Positions 15,955 through 24,226 of a stretch of DNA of 64,000 nt are shown in pieces. The notes beneath the pieces are model-generated. The model saw only the letters and a list, made by a program, of their open reading frames with translations. It did not search any database and was not told the origin of the DNA. The position numbers and the translations under genes are program-made. The number at the start of each line of letters is the position of its first letter. Position 1 is the first letter of the stretch. The stretch comes from Opitutaceae bacterium (GTDB lineage: Bacteria; Verrucomicrobiota; Verrucomicrobiia; Opitutales; Opitutaceae), in NCBI GenBank assembly GCA_015075305.1, contig JABTUS010000001.1, positions 372,001 through 436,000 of the forward strand, read 5' to 3'.

Positions 15955-16989
15955 ATGTCACTGCTTCGCCCGCTCAACCGCACCCGCACCTATCAGCCCG
16001 GTCTGGCCTGGTGCGCCGCTGCGGGCACGGCCTGGGTTTTTGTCCTGGTCACGCTTGGCGCATTCACCACCAGCATTGGTGCGGGCATGGTGTTCCCGGA
16101 CTGGCCGCTTTCCAACGGATCATTGAACCCTGACGGCTGGCTTCACGATCTTGCGATGTTCTCCGAACACTCGCACCGCCTCAGCGCGGGCCTGATCAGT
16201 GCTGTGACCATCGGCATCGCGGTCGCCGTCTGGTTCAAGGACTCGCGCCCGCGCATGCGAAAACTCGCCTGGCTCGCGGTCGGACTGGTCCTCGCCCAGG
16301 CCACTGTCGGTGGCCTTCGGGTGCTCATGGATCACCTGCACGTCGAAACCGTGGACACCAGCGTCGGACGCCTCTTTGCAATGGTACACGCGACGCTGGC
16401 GCAACTCTACATCTGTTCGCTCATTGCCATCTCACTCTCCCTCAGCCGGCCATGGCTGGAATCAACCAGCGGCCGCATGCGCGGACGCCCCTCCTGGCAG
16501 GGCACGGCAGTCATCTGCACCAGTCTGCTTGTCGTTCAACTTGCTGTTGCAGCGGTGATGCGGCACAGCTTCGCCGGCACTGCAATAACCACATTTCCAT
16601 GGAGCACGCCGCAGGGAGATCTGCTTCCGGCGGCATGGAATTTCCGCGTGGCGATTCATTTCGCCCACCGCATGATCGCGGTGGTCATCACCCTGGCGCT
16701 CGTCCTGCTGGTTGTCCGCATCTCGCGCGATCCGGCGACATCGCTCCGGGTCAAGGCCCTCGCCTGGATGCTTCTGGTCTTTCTGGCGGTCCAGATAACC
16801 CTGGGTGCCGCCGCAGTCCTCACCTATCGGAATCCCTACTTCACCACCAGTCATGTCGTGGTCGGCGCGCAAACCCTCGCGCTGAGCTTCGGACTGACGT
16901 GGTGGTCGTTTCGCCCCGGCAGGGAAGCAAGCCGGGCCGCCACCGCACCTGCGCGCGGACTCCGCACGCAACCCACTTCAGTCGCATGA
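15955..16989 (+). CDS. ctaA: Heme A synthase (COX15/CtaA)
   Basis: A 344-residue protein with eight hydrophobic segments. Conserved histidines sit in FSEHSHRLSAG, AMVHATLAQL, AIHFAHRMIAV and TTSHVVVGAQT, matching the paired heme-ligand histidines of COX15/CtaA. It converts heme O to heme A. ATG 15955 is preferred to the in-frame TTG at 15943. Its stop overlaps the ATG of the heme O synthase gene, so substrate supply and use are translationally coupled. It is divergent from the CusF-SCO gene across 86 bp. Confidence 0.92.
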   Translation: MSLLRPLNRTRTYQPGLAWCAAAGTAWVFVLVTLGAFTTSIGAGMVFPDWPLSNGSLNPDGWLHDLAMFSEHSHRLSAGLISAVTIGIAVAVWFKDSRPRMRKLAWLAVGLVLAQATVGGLRVLMDHLHVETVDTSVGRLFAMVHATLAQLYICSLIAISLSLSRPWLESTSGRMRGRPSWQGTAVICTSLLVVQLAVAAVMRHSFAGTAITTFPWSTPQGDLLPAAWNFRVAIHFAHRMIAVVITLALVLLVVRISRDPATSLRVKALAWMLLVFLAVQITLGAAAVLTYRNPYFTTSHVVVGAQTLALSFGLTWWSFRPGREASRAATAPARGLRTQPTSVA

Positions 16990-17897
16990 ATGATCTGAGC
17001 GCCACTGCAGCCGCAACACACGGGCCCGCCGCCAAGGCGGCGCTTGCCGACTATTTTGAACTGACCAAGCCGCGGCTCAGCCTTCTTTCAATTCTGACCG
17101 CAGCAGTCGGTTACGCCGCGGCGCGCGGCGGGTGGGACACGTTGCTCTTTGCCTTTGCCATGCTCGGGACGTCTCTGTGCGCGGCCGGTGTCGCCGCGCT
17201 CAACCAGTGGATGGAGGCCGACACCGATGCGCGCATGACCCGCACCGCCAACCGACCGTTGCCGTCAGGAAGGGTGGCGACAGGATCGGCTTTTGTTCTC
17301 GGGTGGGGTCTGTGCGCAACAGGGCTGGCCGTGCTTTTCAAGCTGGTGAATGGCACCAGCGCACTGTTCGCACTGCTGACCATCGTCAGCTACCTCGCAC
17401 TCTACACGCCCGCGAAACGCATCTCGCGCTGGAGCACCGAAATCGGCGCCGTGGCGGGCGCATTTCCCCCGTTGATCGGCTGGGCGGCCGCTGAACCGGC
17501 CTCTCCGGCCCTCGGATGGCTGCTTTTTTGCATACTGCTTTTCTGGCAAATCCCCCATTTCATGGCCATCGCGTGGATCCACCGCAGGGATTACGCGACT
17601 GTAAATTTTCCGATGCTTCCCGTGCGCGACGCCGGCGGGCGGGCCACCGCGATCTGGTCGCTTGTCAACACCCTCGCGGTTGTCATCTGCTCGGCAATGC
17701 CATGGATGCTCGGGCTGGCTTCAGTCTGGTATCTCGCCGGCACTCTGGTCCTCGGTGCCTGGTTCATTGTCAGGGCGCTTCGTTTCCTGTCGCCCGTGGA
17801 CCGCGAATTTTCCGCGCGAAGCCTGTTCCTTGCATCGATCATCTGGCTCCCGCTGCAACTCGGCGCGCTGGTCGCAGACCGGCTGATCTTCTTTTAG
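16986..17897 (+). CDS. ctaB: Protoheme IX farnesyltransferase (heme O synthase, COX10/CtaB)
   Basis: A 303-residue UbiA-family prenyltransferase. The first Asp-rich motif is in NQWMEADTDARMTRTANRPL (near residues 77-96) and a later family motif is in FWQIPHFMAIAWIHRRDY (near 186). About nine membrane helices are expected. It farnesylates heme B to heme O. The ATG at 16986 overlaps the ctaA stop (ATGA). A longer in-frame reading upstream lies in the wrong phase of ctaA and is not real. Confidence 0.94.
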   Translation: MNDLSATAAATHGPAAKAALADYFELTKPRLSLLSILTAAVGYAAARGGWDTLLFAFAMLGTSLCAAGVAALNQWMEADTDARMTRTANRPLPSGRVATGSAFVLGWGLCATGLAVLFKLVNGTSALFALLTIVSYLALYTPAKRISRWSTEIGAVAGAFPPLIGWAAAEPASPALGWLLFCILLFWQIPHFMAIAWIHRRDYATVNFPMLPVRDAGGRATAIWSLVNTLAVVICSAMPWMLGLASVWYLAGTLVLGAWFIVRALRFLSPVDREFSARSLFLASIIWLPLQLGALVADRLIFF

Positions 17898-17901
17898 TCG
17901 C

Positions 17902-18348
17902 GTGCTCACGGTACAGGACATTCCCGCACTCAACGCGGCGCTCAATGCAACCGCGGCCGTCTTGATGACGACAGGGTACATCTTCATCCGCAGGAAGCGG
18001 GTCGCCGCCCACCGGGCCTGCATGCTGTCAGCCGGATTTGTTTCAGCGGTCTTCCTCATCAGCTATGTCGCGCACAAGATCCTCGTGCGCGGCGTGCACA
18101 CACCGTTTGGAGGTGAAGGATGGATACGGGGCGTGTATTACGTCATGCTGCTGACGCATGTCCTGCTTGCCATGGCGATTGCCTATCTTGTCCCGAGGAC
18201 CTTCCTCCTCGCGTTGACCGGCCAGATCGACCGCCACCGCCGATGGGCGCGCTGGACCTTCCCGATCTGGCTCTACGTAAGCGTAACAGGCGTGCTGGTC
18301 TACTGCTTCCTGTATCGCTGGTGGCCTGCCGCGCCTCCGCCCGCATAA
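17902..18348 (+). CDS. DUF420 membrane protein, cytochrome oxidase-associated
   Basis: A 148-residue protein with four hydrophobic segments, starting at a GTG 4 nt after the ctaB stop. The stretch RKRVAAHRACMLSAGFVSAVFLISYVAHK and the later IDRHRRWARWTFPIWLYVSVTGVLVY are characteristic of DUF420, whose histidines may bind heme or copper. DUF420 proteins commonly accompany SCO, CtaA and CtaB and are thought to help assemble heme-copper oxidases (Bacillus CtaM is related). It is the last gene of the ctaA-ctaB operon. Confidence 0.85.
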   Translation: MLTVQDIPALNAALNATAAVLMTTGYIFIRRKRVAAHRACMLSAGFVSAVFLISYVAHKILVRGVHTPFGGEGWIRGVYYVMLLTHVLLAMAIAYLVPRTFLLALTGQIDRHRRWARWTFPIWLYVSVTGVLVYCFLYRWWPAAPPPA

Positions 18349-18469
18349 CCAGTCCGCTGCCCGGATCGAACGCGAAGCGCCAGTAGCATCGGGCGCATCC
18401 GCCCAGCCCGCGCCTCAGCGGCGCGCACTCCCACGCACGAACCGTGAGCCATGTCAGGGCCAACAAAAA

Positions 18470-18494
18470 GGGCTCCGCTTGAAACGCGGAGCCC
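18470..18494 (-). terminator. Rho-independent terminator for the cupredoxin gene
   Basis: GGGCTCCGC (18470-18478) pairs with GCGGAGCCC (18486-18494) around a 7-base loop. Read on the minus strand the stem is followed by CTTTTTG, a proper T-run, 32 bp after the cupredoxin stop. Confidence 0.85.
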
Positions 18495-18525
18495 GGGTAT
18501 TGGATGGGAATTGGTCTACGTCGCC

Positions 18526-19038
18526 TTACTTGACCACGAGAACACCCTTCATGCCCGACATGGCATGAGCCGGAAATGAACAGACAAAGGGATATTCACC
18601 CGGCTCGGTTGGGGCATTGAAGCTGACCTCGTCGACTTCCTTCGGGCCGAGCAGCTTCGTGTGAACGATCACCTTGCCGGCTTCGGACGCCGGAACGTAA
18701 TCAGTCGCCTTTGCTGTGACTGCGACCGTGCAGAATGCGATGGGATCCGTGCCCGCCTTGAGCAGCACCCAGTTGTGCCCCATGGCTTCCTTGGGAAGAG
18801 TGCCCTTGTTGTGCAAGGCAACCTTGAGGCTTTCCCCCGGAGTGGCTTCAATCCGGGTGACGGAGAACTTCATTGTGTCAGAAGCGTCGATGTTGATCAC
18901 GCGCGGGCCCGCGGCGGGAGCGGAGGCCGATGCAGCCGGCGCCGATGACGACGCAGCGGGAGCAGCGCTCTCATTCTTGGAACAGCCCACAACCAGGACC
19001 AGGGAAAACAGTGTACCGAGGAGGAATGTTGATTTCAT
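18526..19038 (-). CDS. Azurin/plastocyanin-like cupredoxin lipoprotein
   Basis: A 170-residue protein starting at ATG 19038. The signal peptide ends in a lipobox (LVLVVGCSK), so it is probably lipid-anchored. A low-complexity Ala/Ser/Pro linker covers residues 25-45. The cupredoxin fold shows the type 1 copper ligands: His in EAMGHNWVLL, then Cys and His in YPFVCSFPAHAMSGM, with the Met beside them. It would carry electrons in the periplasm, perhaps to the oxidase assembled by the neighbouring genes. It is convergent with the DUF420 gene and has its own terminator. Confidence 0.92.
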   Translation of the reverse strand: MKSTFLLGTLFSLVLVVGCSKNESAAPAASSSAPAASASAPAAGPRVINIDASDTMKFSVTRIEATPGESLKVALHNKGTLPKEAMGHNWVLLKAGTDPIAFCTVAVTAKATDYVPASEAGKVIVHTKLLGPKEVDEVSFNAPTEPGEYPFVCSFPAHAMSGMKGVLVVK

Positions 19039-19148
19039 GTGCCCAGACATCCTACCCAAACCGGATCCAAGTGCAACCTATAGATTTCTCCAAAAATTCC
19101 ATTCGTTGGCGACTGCCTTCGCCTCCAGGTCACAAGCCCAAAATGCAC

Positions 19149-19179
19149 AACCCCCGTCTGCACGAGGCAGACGGGGGTT
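19149..19179 (-). terminator. Perfect 13-bp hairpin after the flagellin gene, probable terminator
   Basis: AACCCCCGTCTGC (19149-19161) is the exact reverse complement of 19167-19179, with loop ACGAG. It lies 45 bp beyond the stop of the first flagellin gene on the minus strand and before the cupredoxin gene. The T-run on the minus side is weak (GTGCATTTT). Confidence 0.75.
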
Positions 19180-19223
19180 GGCGGGTTGATGCCGTCGTTT
19201 GACGGTACGAACTACTTTCTCGA

Positions 19224-20039
19224 TTAGCTCAGGAGACGGAGGGCTGTCTGGGCCGAACCGTTCGCCTGCGCGAGCATCGCGGTGCCGGCCTGCACAAGTG
19301 TGTTCCATCGCGCGAGCTGCGTGGACTCCTGTGCAACGTCGACATCGATGATGCGGCTGTTGGCTGCCTCAATGTTCGTCTTGTTGACCGTGATCAGTTC
19401 GGAGGCGAATCCAAGGCGGCTTTGTTCCGCACCGTTGGCGGCACGGAAGGTCGCCACGTTCTGCAGAGCCGACGTGATGTCGGTCAGCGTGACCGCGCCC
19501 AGATTCGTCACCGACGAGGCCGTCAAGGCGCCCACACCGGTGGACGTGCTGGTGAGATCGCGCCCTGCCAGGGTCACCGTCGTGCCACCATCCTCGGTCA
19601 CCTGAACCGAGAACGACGCGCTGGTGCCAAACATCGCCCGTCCATTGAACTTCTCGCTTGAGATGGCCGTGAGCTGCGCCTGCAGAGCGGTGAACTCCGA
19701 GTCATAGTTGGCCAAATCGCTCGAGTTCTTGGTCGGATCGGCGTAGAGCGTCTTGAGTTCGCTGATGCGGTCGAGCACCTTGCCGGCAACCTTGAGTGCG
19801 CCGTCCTGGGTCTGGAGCAGCGACACTGAGTTGCCGATGTTGGTGGCCACCGCGCCCGCGCGCTTGGCGGTCGCCGCCAGCTTCATTGAGACGGCGAGAC
19901 CGCCGGCGTCATCGGCCGGGGAGACGATTTTCGAGCCGCTCGAGAGCCGGTTGAGGCTCTTCTGCAGCATGCTGTTCGAGGCCGCGAGATTGTTGGAGGC
20001 AATCGTCGCGGAGTAGTTGGTATTGATAACAACTGACAT
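19224..20039 (-). CDS. fliC: Flagellin, short form
   Basis: A 271-residue flagellin. The N-terminal D0/D1 region is MSVVINTNYSATIASNNLAA then LQKSLNRLSSGSKIVSPADD. The C-terminal D1/D0 region has ANSRIIDVDVAQESTQLARW and ends QTALRLLS. Only about 90 residues lie between the conserved ends, so the exposed D2/D3 domains are nearly absent. A second flagellin gene of similar length lies upstream at 20343-21161. The chaperone FliS and cap FliD are encoded nearby. A good ribosome site (AAGGA) precedes the ATG. The leader contains an odd terminator-like hairpin described separately. Confidence 0.96.
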   Translation of the reverse strand: MSVVINTNYSATIASNNLAASNSMLQKSLNRLSSGSKIVSPADDAGGLAVSMKLAATAKRAGAVATNIGNSVSLLQTQDGALKVAGKVLDRISELKTLYADPTKNSSDLANYDSEFTALQAQLTAISSEKFNGRAMFGTSASFSVQVTEDGGTTVTLAGRDLTSTSTGVGALTASSVTNLGAVTLTDITSALQNVATFRAANGAEQSRLGFASELITVNKTNIEAANSRIIDVDVAQESTQLARWNTLVQAGTAMLAQANGSAQTALRLLS

Positions 20040-20089
20040 GGTAGTATCTTTCCTTGATGAGTGCGACGTCCGTCGTCGCCACGGGCCTG

Positions 20090-20112
20090 AAAAAACGGCG
20101 CAGACCGCGCCG
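20090..20112 (-). terminator. Terminator-like hairpin with T-run in the leader of the downstream flagellin
   Basis: CGGCGC (20096-20101) pairs with GCGCCG (20107-20112) around AGACC. On the minus strand the stem is followed directly by six T residues (complement of 20090-20095). It ends 51 bp before the flagellin ATG at 20039. It may end the transcript of the upstream flagellin or act as an attenuator. Confidence 0.7.
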
Positions 20113-20183
20113 ATCGGGGCAGTTGCCCCAAAATGTCACCCTGCGAGGGCAAACCGGCTGAAGTGGTCACCAATCGAAAGCCT

Positions 20184-20205
20184 GCTCGTGCAACCCCGCA
20201 CGAGC
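20184..20205 (-). terminator. 8-bp hairpin downstream of the second flagellin gene
   Basis: GCTCGTGC (20184-20191) is the reverse complement of GCACGAGC (20198-20205), with a 6-base loop. It lies 138 bp after the stop of the flagellin gene at 20343-21161. No strong T-run follows on the minus strand, so termination is only possible. Confidence 0.5.
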
Positions 20206-20342
20206 GCTGTCAACACCCTGTCAAAGAACGAAAGAAGGACGCGGTGCCGGCGGCAGCCGGCGTCTTCGAAAGAACCGCGGTTCAGTTCCGACGCATTCCG
20301 GAACGACCGGCATGCGTCATTCTCCCCGCGTGTGAATGCGCG

Positions 20343-21161
20343 CTATTGCAGGAGTCGGAGGGCGGATTGCGTGCTCTGGTTGGCCTGCGCCAGCATCGCA
20401 GTGCCCGCCTGCACCAGCGTGCTCCAGCGCGCGAGTTGTGTGGATTCCTGGGCGACATCCACATCCATGATGCGGCTGTGGGCGGCCTCGAGATTGGCCT
20501 TGTTCACAACGAGCAGTTCCGTCGCAAAGGTCAGGCGACTCTGTTCCGCGCCATTTTGCGCACGGAATGTCGCGACGTTCTGCAGGGCCGCGGTAACATC
20601 GGAAAGATTGAGCTGGCCGAGATTGGCCACGCTCGAGGCGACGAGCGCCCCGATGCCGGTCGCCGTGCTGGAAAGGTCCCGCGCGGCAAGAGTCACTGAC
20701 GACGTGGTGTTGCCATCCTCCGTGACCATGACCGTCAGGGTCGAGGTGCCGAAGAGGGAGCGGGCGTTGAAGGTCTCGGAGGACAACGCCGACAACTGCG
20801 CCTGGAGTGCATTGAACTCCGAGTCGTAGTTGGCCAGGTCCGTGGCGTTCTTGGTCGGATCGGCGTAGAGCGTTTTCAGTTCGCCCAGGCGATCGAGGAC
20901 CTTGCCGGCCACCTTGAGAACACCGTCCTGCATCTGCAGGAACGAGATCGTGTTGTTTATGTTGATCGCAGCGGCACCCGATCGACGGGCGGCGGCGCTG
21001 AGTTTCATTGCGACAGCCAGACCACCGGCATCATCGGCCGGGCTGACGATCTTGGAGCCACTGGAAAGCCGGTTCAGGCTCTTCTGCAGGCTCGAGTTTG
21101 AGGACGCGAGGTTGTTCGCCGCAATGGTTGCGGCCGCGTTCGTATTGATGACGACTGACAT
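20343..21161 (-). CDS. fliC: Second flagellin, short form (tandem paralogue)
   Basis: A 272-residue flagellin closely similar to the one at 19224-20039. Both share LQKSLNRLSSGSKIVSPADD, KVLDRxxELKTLYADPTKN and VDVAQESTQLARW. It differs mostly in the middle (SLFGTSTLTVMVTEDGNTTS) and in the extreme C-terminus (STQSALRLLQ). The pair is a tandem duplication with diverged centres, and both may enter one filament. AAGGAAGATACC precedes the ATG. The gene is divergent from fliD across 238 bp. Confidence 0.96.
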   Translation of the reverse strand: MSVVINTNAAATIAANNLASSNSSLQKSLNRLSSGSKIVSPADDAGGLAVAMKLSAAARRSGAAAININNTISFLQMQDGVLKVAGKVLDRLGELKTLYADPTKNATDLANYDSEFNALQAQLSALSSETFNARSLFGTSTLTVMVTEDGNTTSSVTLAARDLSSTATGIGALVASSVANLGQLNLSDVTAALQNVATFRAQNGAEQSRLTFATELLVVNKANLEAAHSRIMDVDVAQESTQLARWSTLVQAGTAMLAQANQSTQSALRLLQ

Positions 21162-21399
21162 GGTATCTTCCTTGATTCTGAATACCCATCCGTAGGGTGA
21201 CGTAACCGAAGGGGGAGTCGGTTCGCTCCGGCTGCGCTCATCGCGTAGTTGCGGGTACTAACGGATCGACCGCTCAGTGACTTTAACAGGATCAGTCAAT
21301 TTTTCCAATACACCTCATCACCTCAAGAATCCTTCCCGCCGTGACGAATGATTCCGCTGCAACCGCTCTCGGTCTGAATCAACGTCAATCTCGATCAAA
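21162..21399. promoter_or_regulatory. Divergent region between flagellin and fliD
   Basis: These 238 bp must hold the promoters of the minus-strand flagellin and the plus-strand fliD operon. A short palindrome, AACCGA with TCGGTT around AGGGGGAG, lies near 21206-21225. On the minus strand TTAAAGTCA resembles the -35 half of a sigma-28 promoter, but I see no matching GCCGATAA at the right distance. No promoter is claimed precisely. Confidence 0.4.
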
Positions 21400-23133
21400 A
21401 TGGCCGGCCTACAGCTGACAGGACTCGCTTCCGGATTCGACTGGAAATCCCTTGTGGACAACCTGATGGAGCTCGAACGCACGCCAATCACGCGCCTGCA
21501 GGCTGAAAAAACAATCAATGACCGCAAAGTCACCGCGCTCTCGGGCCTCGGCACGAAGCTTGCGGAATTGAAGACCGCGTCGGCTGCGCTGAAAGCCTCC
21601 GGACTTTTCAGCGGTCGCTCGGCAGCATCAACCACAAACAACTCCAACTGGCTGGCCATCGCAGGCCCTGGCACCGCCACCGGCAACTACACTTTCAACA
21701 TCCTCGAGCTGGCCACCAGCAGCCGCCGCGCCGGTGCGTCGGACGTGGGCTCAGGAATTGCAGCTACCGCCGACGTTTCCGGTGTCACCCTCGCCACACT
21801 TCCCACCGCAACGGCAGTCAGAGCCGGCACCTTTGCGGTCAATGGAAACGCCGTGACCATTGATCTCACTGACTCACTCGCCGATGTCTTCAACAAGATT
21901 TCGACGGCCACAGGCGGCGCCGTAACGGCCGCCTACAATCCGACGACCGACAGGATCGAGCTCAACAGTCCGTCGGAAATAGTCCTTGGCGCAGCCAACG
22001 ACACCTCAAACTTTCTTTCCGCAACCCGGCTGGCAAACAATGGCACCGGTGCGATCAGCAGCACCACCGCACTGGGAACGACGCAGTTGACAAGACCGCT
22101 CGTGGACGCGCGCCTGAGGAATGCGATCACAGCGGTCGACGGCACCGGCGCCGGATCATTTTCGATCAACGGCGTCAGCATCAGCTACAACGTCAACACG
22201 GACTCCCTCTCGACCATCCTCGGAAAGATCAACGGATCGTCGGCAGGCGTGATCGCCAGCTTTGACTCGATGAACGATCGCCTGGTGCTGACCAACAAGA
22301 CCACCGGGGACACCGGGCTGGCCGTGAGCGAAGCCTCGGGAGGTCTGCTCGATGCACTCGGACTCACGGGATCCTCCACCCTTGAGCGCGGAAGGAATGC
22401 GCGCTACACGGTCAACGGAGGCCCCGAGCTCACCAGTGCGAGCAACACGCTCGATGCAGACTCCCACGGCATCGAGGGCCTTGCAGTGACGGCGCGCAGC
22501 CAGACATCGGAAACGATTGCAGTGACTGCGAACACGGAGGCAATGCGCAAGGGGATTGATGACTTCATCACCAAGTTCAACGCCGTTCAAACCTACATCG
22601 ACGAACAGACCAAGATCACGACCTCCAACGGCAAGGTCACCGCGGCGCTGCTAAGCTCGAACCGGGAGATCCAGGACTGGGCGCGAACCCTCCGGACATC
22701 CGCCTTTGGCTCGATTTCTGGACTCGACGGCACCATCAAGCGCCTCGAGGACCTCGGCATCGACTTCACTTCCGGAACTTCAAGTCTCGCCGTCAAGGAC
22801 GGTGCCAAGCTCGACACCGCACTCCAGAAAAATGCGGGCGACATCGAACGTTTCTTCAATCTGGAAACAACAGGCTTCTCCGCAAAGTTCGCCACATTCA
22901 TCGACAATACGATCGGGCTCACGGGAACCGGCGGTGCGCTTGGCTCGCAGACAACAGCGCTCAACAACAATTCGAAGGGCATCGATGACCAGATCGCCGC
23001 GATAGAACGCCAGCTCGCGCAAAGGAGATCCCTTCTCGAAGCAAGCTTCATTGCGATGGAGACGGCTCAGGCGAAACTGCAGCAGATGCAGGCTCAACTC
23101 GCGAGTGCGTTCAGCCAGCCCACGACGAAATGA
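21400..23133 (+). CDS. fliD: Flagellar filament cap protein FliD (HAP2)
   Basis: A 577-residue protein. The N-terminal FliD domain is typical (LQLTGLASGFDWKSLVDNLMELERTPITRLQAEK). The C-terminal FliD domain from about residue 370 includes IDDFITKFNAVQTYIDEQTK and GSISGLDGTIKRLEDLGIDF. It ends in a coiled coil (IAAIERQLAQRRSLLEASFIAMETAQAKLQQM). It caps the filament and folds exported flagellin. Its stop overlaps the start of the next gene (ATGA). Confidence 0.95.
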   Translation: MAGLQLTGLASGFDWKSLVDNLMELERTPITRLQAEKTINDRKVTALSGLGTKLAELKTASAALKASGLFSGRSAASTTNNSNWLAIAGPGTATGNYTFNILELATSSRRAGASDVGSGIAATADVSGVTLATLPTATAVRAGTFAVNGNAVTIDLTDSLADVFNKISTATGGAVTAAYNPTTDRIELNSPSEIVLGAANDTSNFLSATRLANNGTGAISSTTALGTTQLTRPLVDARLRNAITAVDGTGAGSFSINGVSISYNVNTDSLSTILGKINGSSAGVIASFDSMNDRLVLTNKTTGDTGLAVSEASGGLLDALGLTGSSTLERGRNARYTVNGGPELTSASNTLDADSHGIEGLAVTARSQTSETIAVTANTEAMRKGIDDFITKFNAVQTYIDEQTKITTSNGKVTAALLSSNREIQDWARTLRTSAFGSISGLDGTIKRLEDLGIDFTSGTSSLAVKDGAKLDTALQKNAGDIERFFNLETTGFSAKFATFIDNTIGLTGTGGALGSQTTALNNNSKGIDDQIAAIERQLAQRRSLLEASFIAMETAQAKLQQMQAQLASAFSQPTTK

Positions 23134-23798
23134 TTCGCCGAACCGTCATCGAAGCTCTCGCCATCGGGATTGTCAGTCTGGCTCTGGCCGGATGCGAGAC
23201 GCCACCCAGAATTGATCATGCTCGCACGGGCCCTTATTTTGTTCCCGCGAACGTCCGTGGAGTCGACCGCCTTCCTGCGACTGTGAGGCGCATCGCCATC
23301 CTGCCGGTTGCAGGACTCCCGTCCATCCCCGAACAAAATCTGGCGCGGCTGGATGAATCATTCTCGGCCGAGCTCAATCGTTCCGCACGCGCCGAAACAG
23401 TCGCGATCCCACGCGACCTGTTGATGCGTCTCGCCGGCTCGCGACAGCTTTCAAGCACGGATGTCCTGCCGCACAATTTTTTCCCGAGACTGAAAGGTTC
23501 GACCTCCGCCGATGCCGTTCTATTTGTCGATCTGACCGCCTATTCTCCCTACCCTCCACTTAAACTTGGCATACGATCCAAGCTCGTGGACATCTCGACG
23601 GGGGAAATCCTCTGGGCATTCGACAATCTCTTCGATGCGAATGAGGCGTCAGTGGTCAATTCGGCACGCAGGCACTATCTTGACTCAAATCCCTCTTCCG
23701 TCGGAACGGGCGATTTAAGTTCAACCGTCTTGCAGAATCCGACCCGTTTCGGCAATTACGCGGCCCACGCAACCTTCGTAACATTACCACCCCGGTAA
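23130..23798 (+). CDS. Putative outer-membrane lipoprotein of the flagellar operon
   Basis: A 222-residue protein with a signal peptide and lipobox (LALAGCETPP, Cys near residue 22). The body contains VRRIAILPVAGLPS, DAVLFVDLTAYSPYPPLKLGI and LVDISTGEILWAFDNLFDA. That pattern is seen in small lipoproteins that resemble the TolB/CsgG-type fold, but I cannot name the family. The ATG overlaps the fliD stop, so it is translated with fliD. A role at the flagellar base or in outer-membrane passage is a guess from that linkage. Confidence 0.7.
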   Translation: MIRRTVIEALAIGIVSLALAGCETPPRIDHARTGPYFVPANVRGVDRLPATVRRIAILPVAGLPSIPEQNLARLDESFSAELNRSARAETVAIPRDLLMRLAGSRQLSSTDVLPHNFFPRLKGSTSADAVLFVDLTAYSPYPPLKLGIRSKLVDISTGEILWAFDNLFDANEASVVNSARRHYLDSNPSSVGTGDLSSTVLQNPTRFGNYAAHATFVTLPPR

Positions 23799-23924
23799 GA
23801 TTTTGACGCAATTTTCTCAAGCACACCGCCAACAGGCCGATTTCAATCCCTAGCAAACAACCAGATCACGGCGTTCCCTGACACTACTTTCGAGGGCTGA
23901 CCGTACCACCCACGGAATCCAACC

Positions 23925-24215
23925 ATGATACATCCAACGTCCCAGAGCCTGGGCTCTCATCGCGCCGGCACCCTGCCGCAAATAAACGGGCACGCCGCTC
24001 CTCAGAACAAGGTCGAGTCGTCCCAACCGGACTCACTTTCGATCTCACATGCGGAGACGCTCCACAGAGCGCTCGAGGCCAATCCCGAAATCCGCCCTGA
24101 GATGGTGGAACTCGGCCGCAAGCTTGCAGCCGATCCGAGTTATCCGCCGCTTGAGATCATCGAGCAACTTTCAAAGCTGTTCCTCAATTCAGCCGATCCT
24201 TCGGAGTCAGTCTGA
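23925..24215 (+). CDS. Small flagellar-region protein, FlgM-like in size only
   Basis: A 96-residue soluble protein. The first 40 residues are polar and probably disordered (SQSLGSHRAGTLPQINGH). The second half is helical: LHRALEANPEIRPEMVELGRKLAADPSYPPLEIIEQLSKLFL. A disordered N-terminus with C-terminal helices and a 'DPsYPp' motif recalls the layout of FlgM anti-sigma factors, but I see no clear FlgM signature. It is 11 bp upstream of fliS, so it belongs to the same operon. Confidence 0.6.
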   Translation: MIHPTSQSLGSHRAGTLPQINGHAAPQNKVESSQPDSLSISHAETLHRALEANPEIRPEMVELGRKLAADPSYPPLEIIEQLSKLFLNSADPSESV

Positions 24216-24226
24216 ATCCACCTCCA

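Larger units (their letters stand above)
20040..20342. other. 303-bp interval between the two flagellin genes
   Basis: The minus-strand order is second-flagellin stop, an 8-bp hairpin (20184-20205), a T-tailed terminator-like hairpin (20090-20112), a third hairpin (GCGACG/CGTCGC, 20063-20079), then the ribosome site and ATG at 20039. I see no convincing sigma-28 or sigma-54 promoter here. It holds no coding frame I can support. Confidence 0.6.

Noticed and set aside
16452-16985. In-frame extension upstream of the heme O synthase gene
   Set aside because: It lies over ctaA in another phase and has no similarity to prenyltransferases; the ATGA overlap at 16986 is the natural start.
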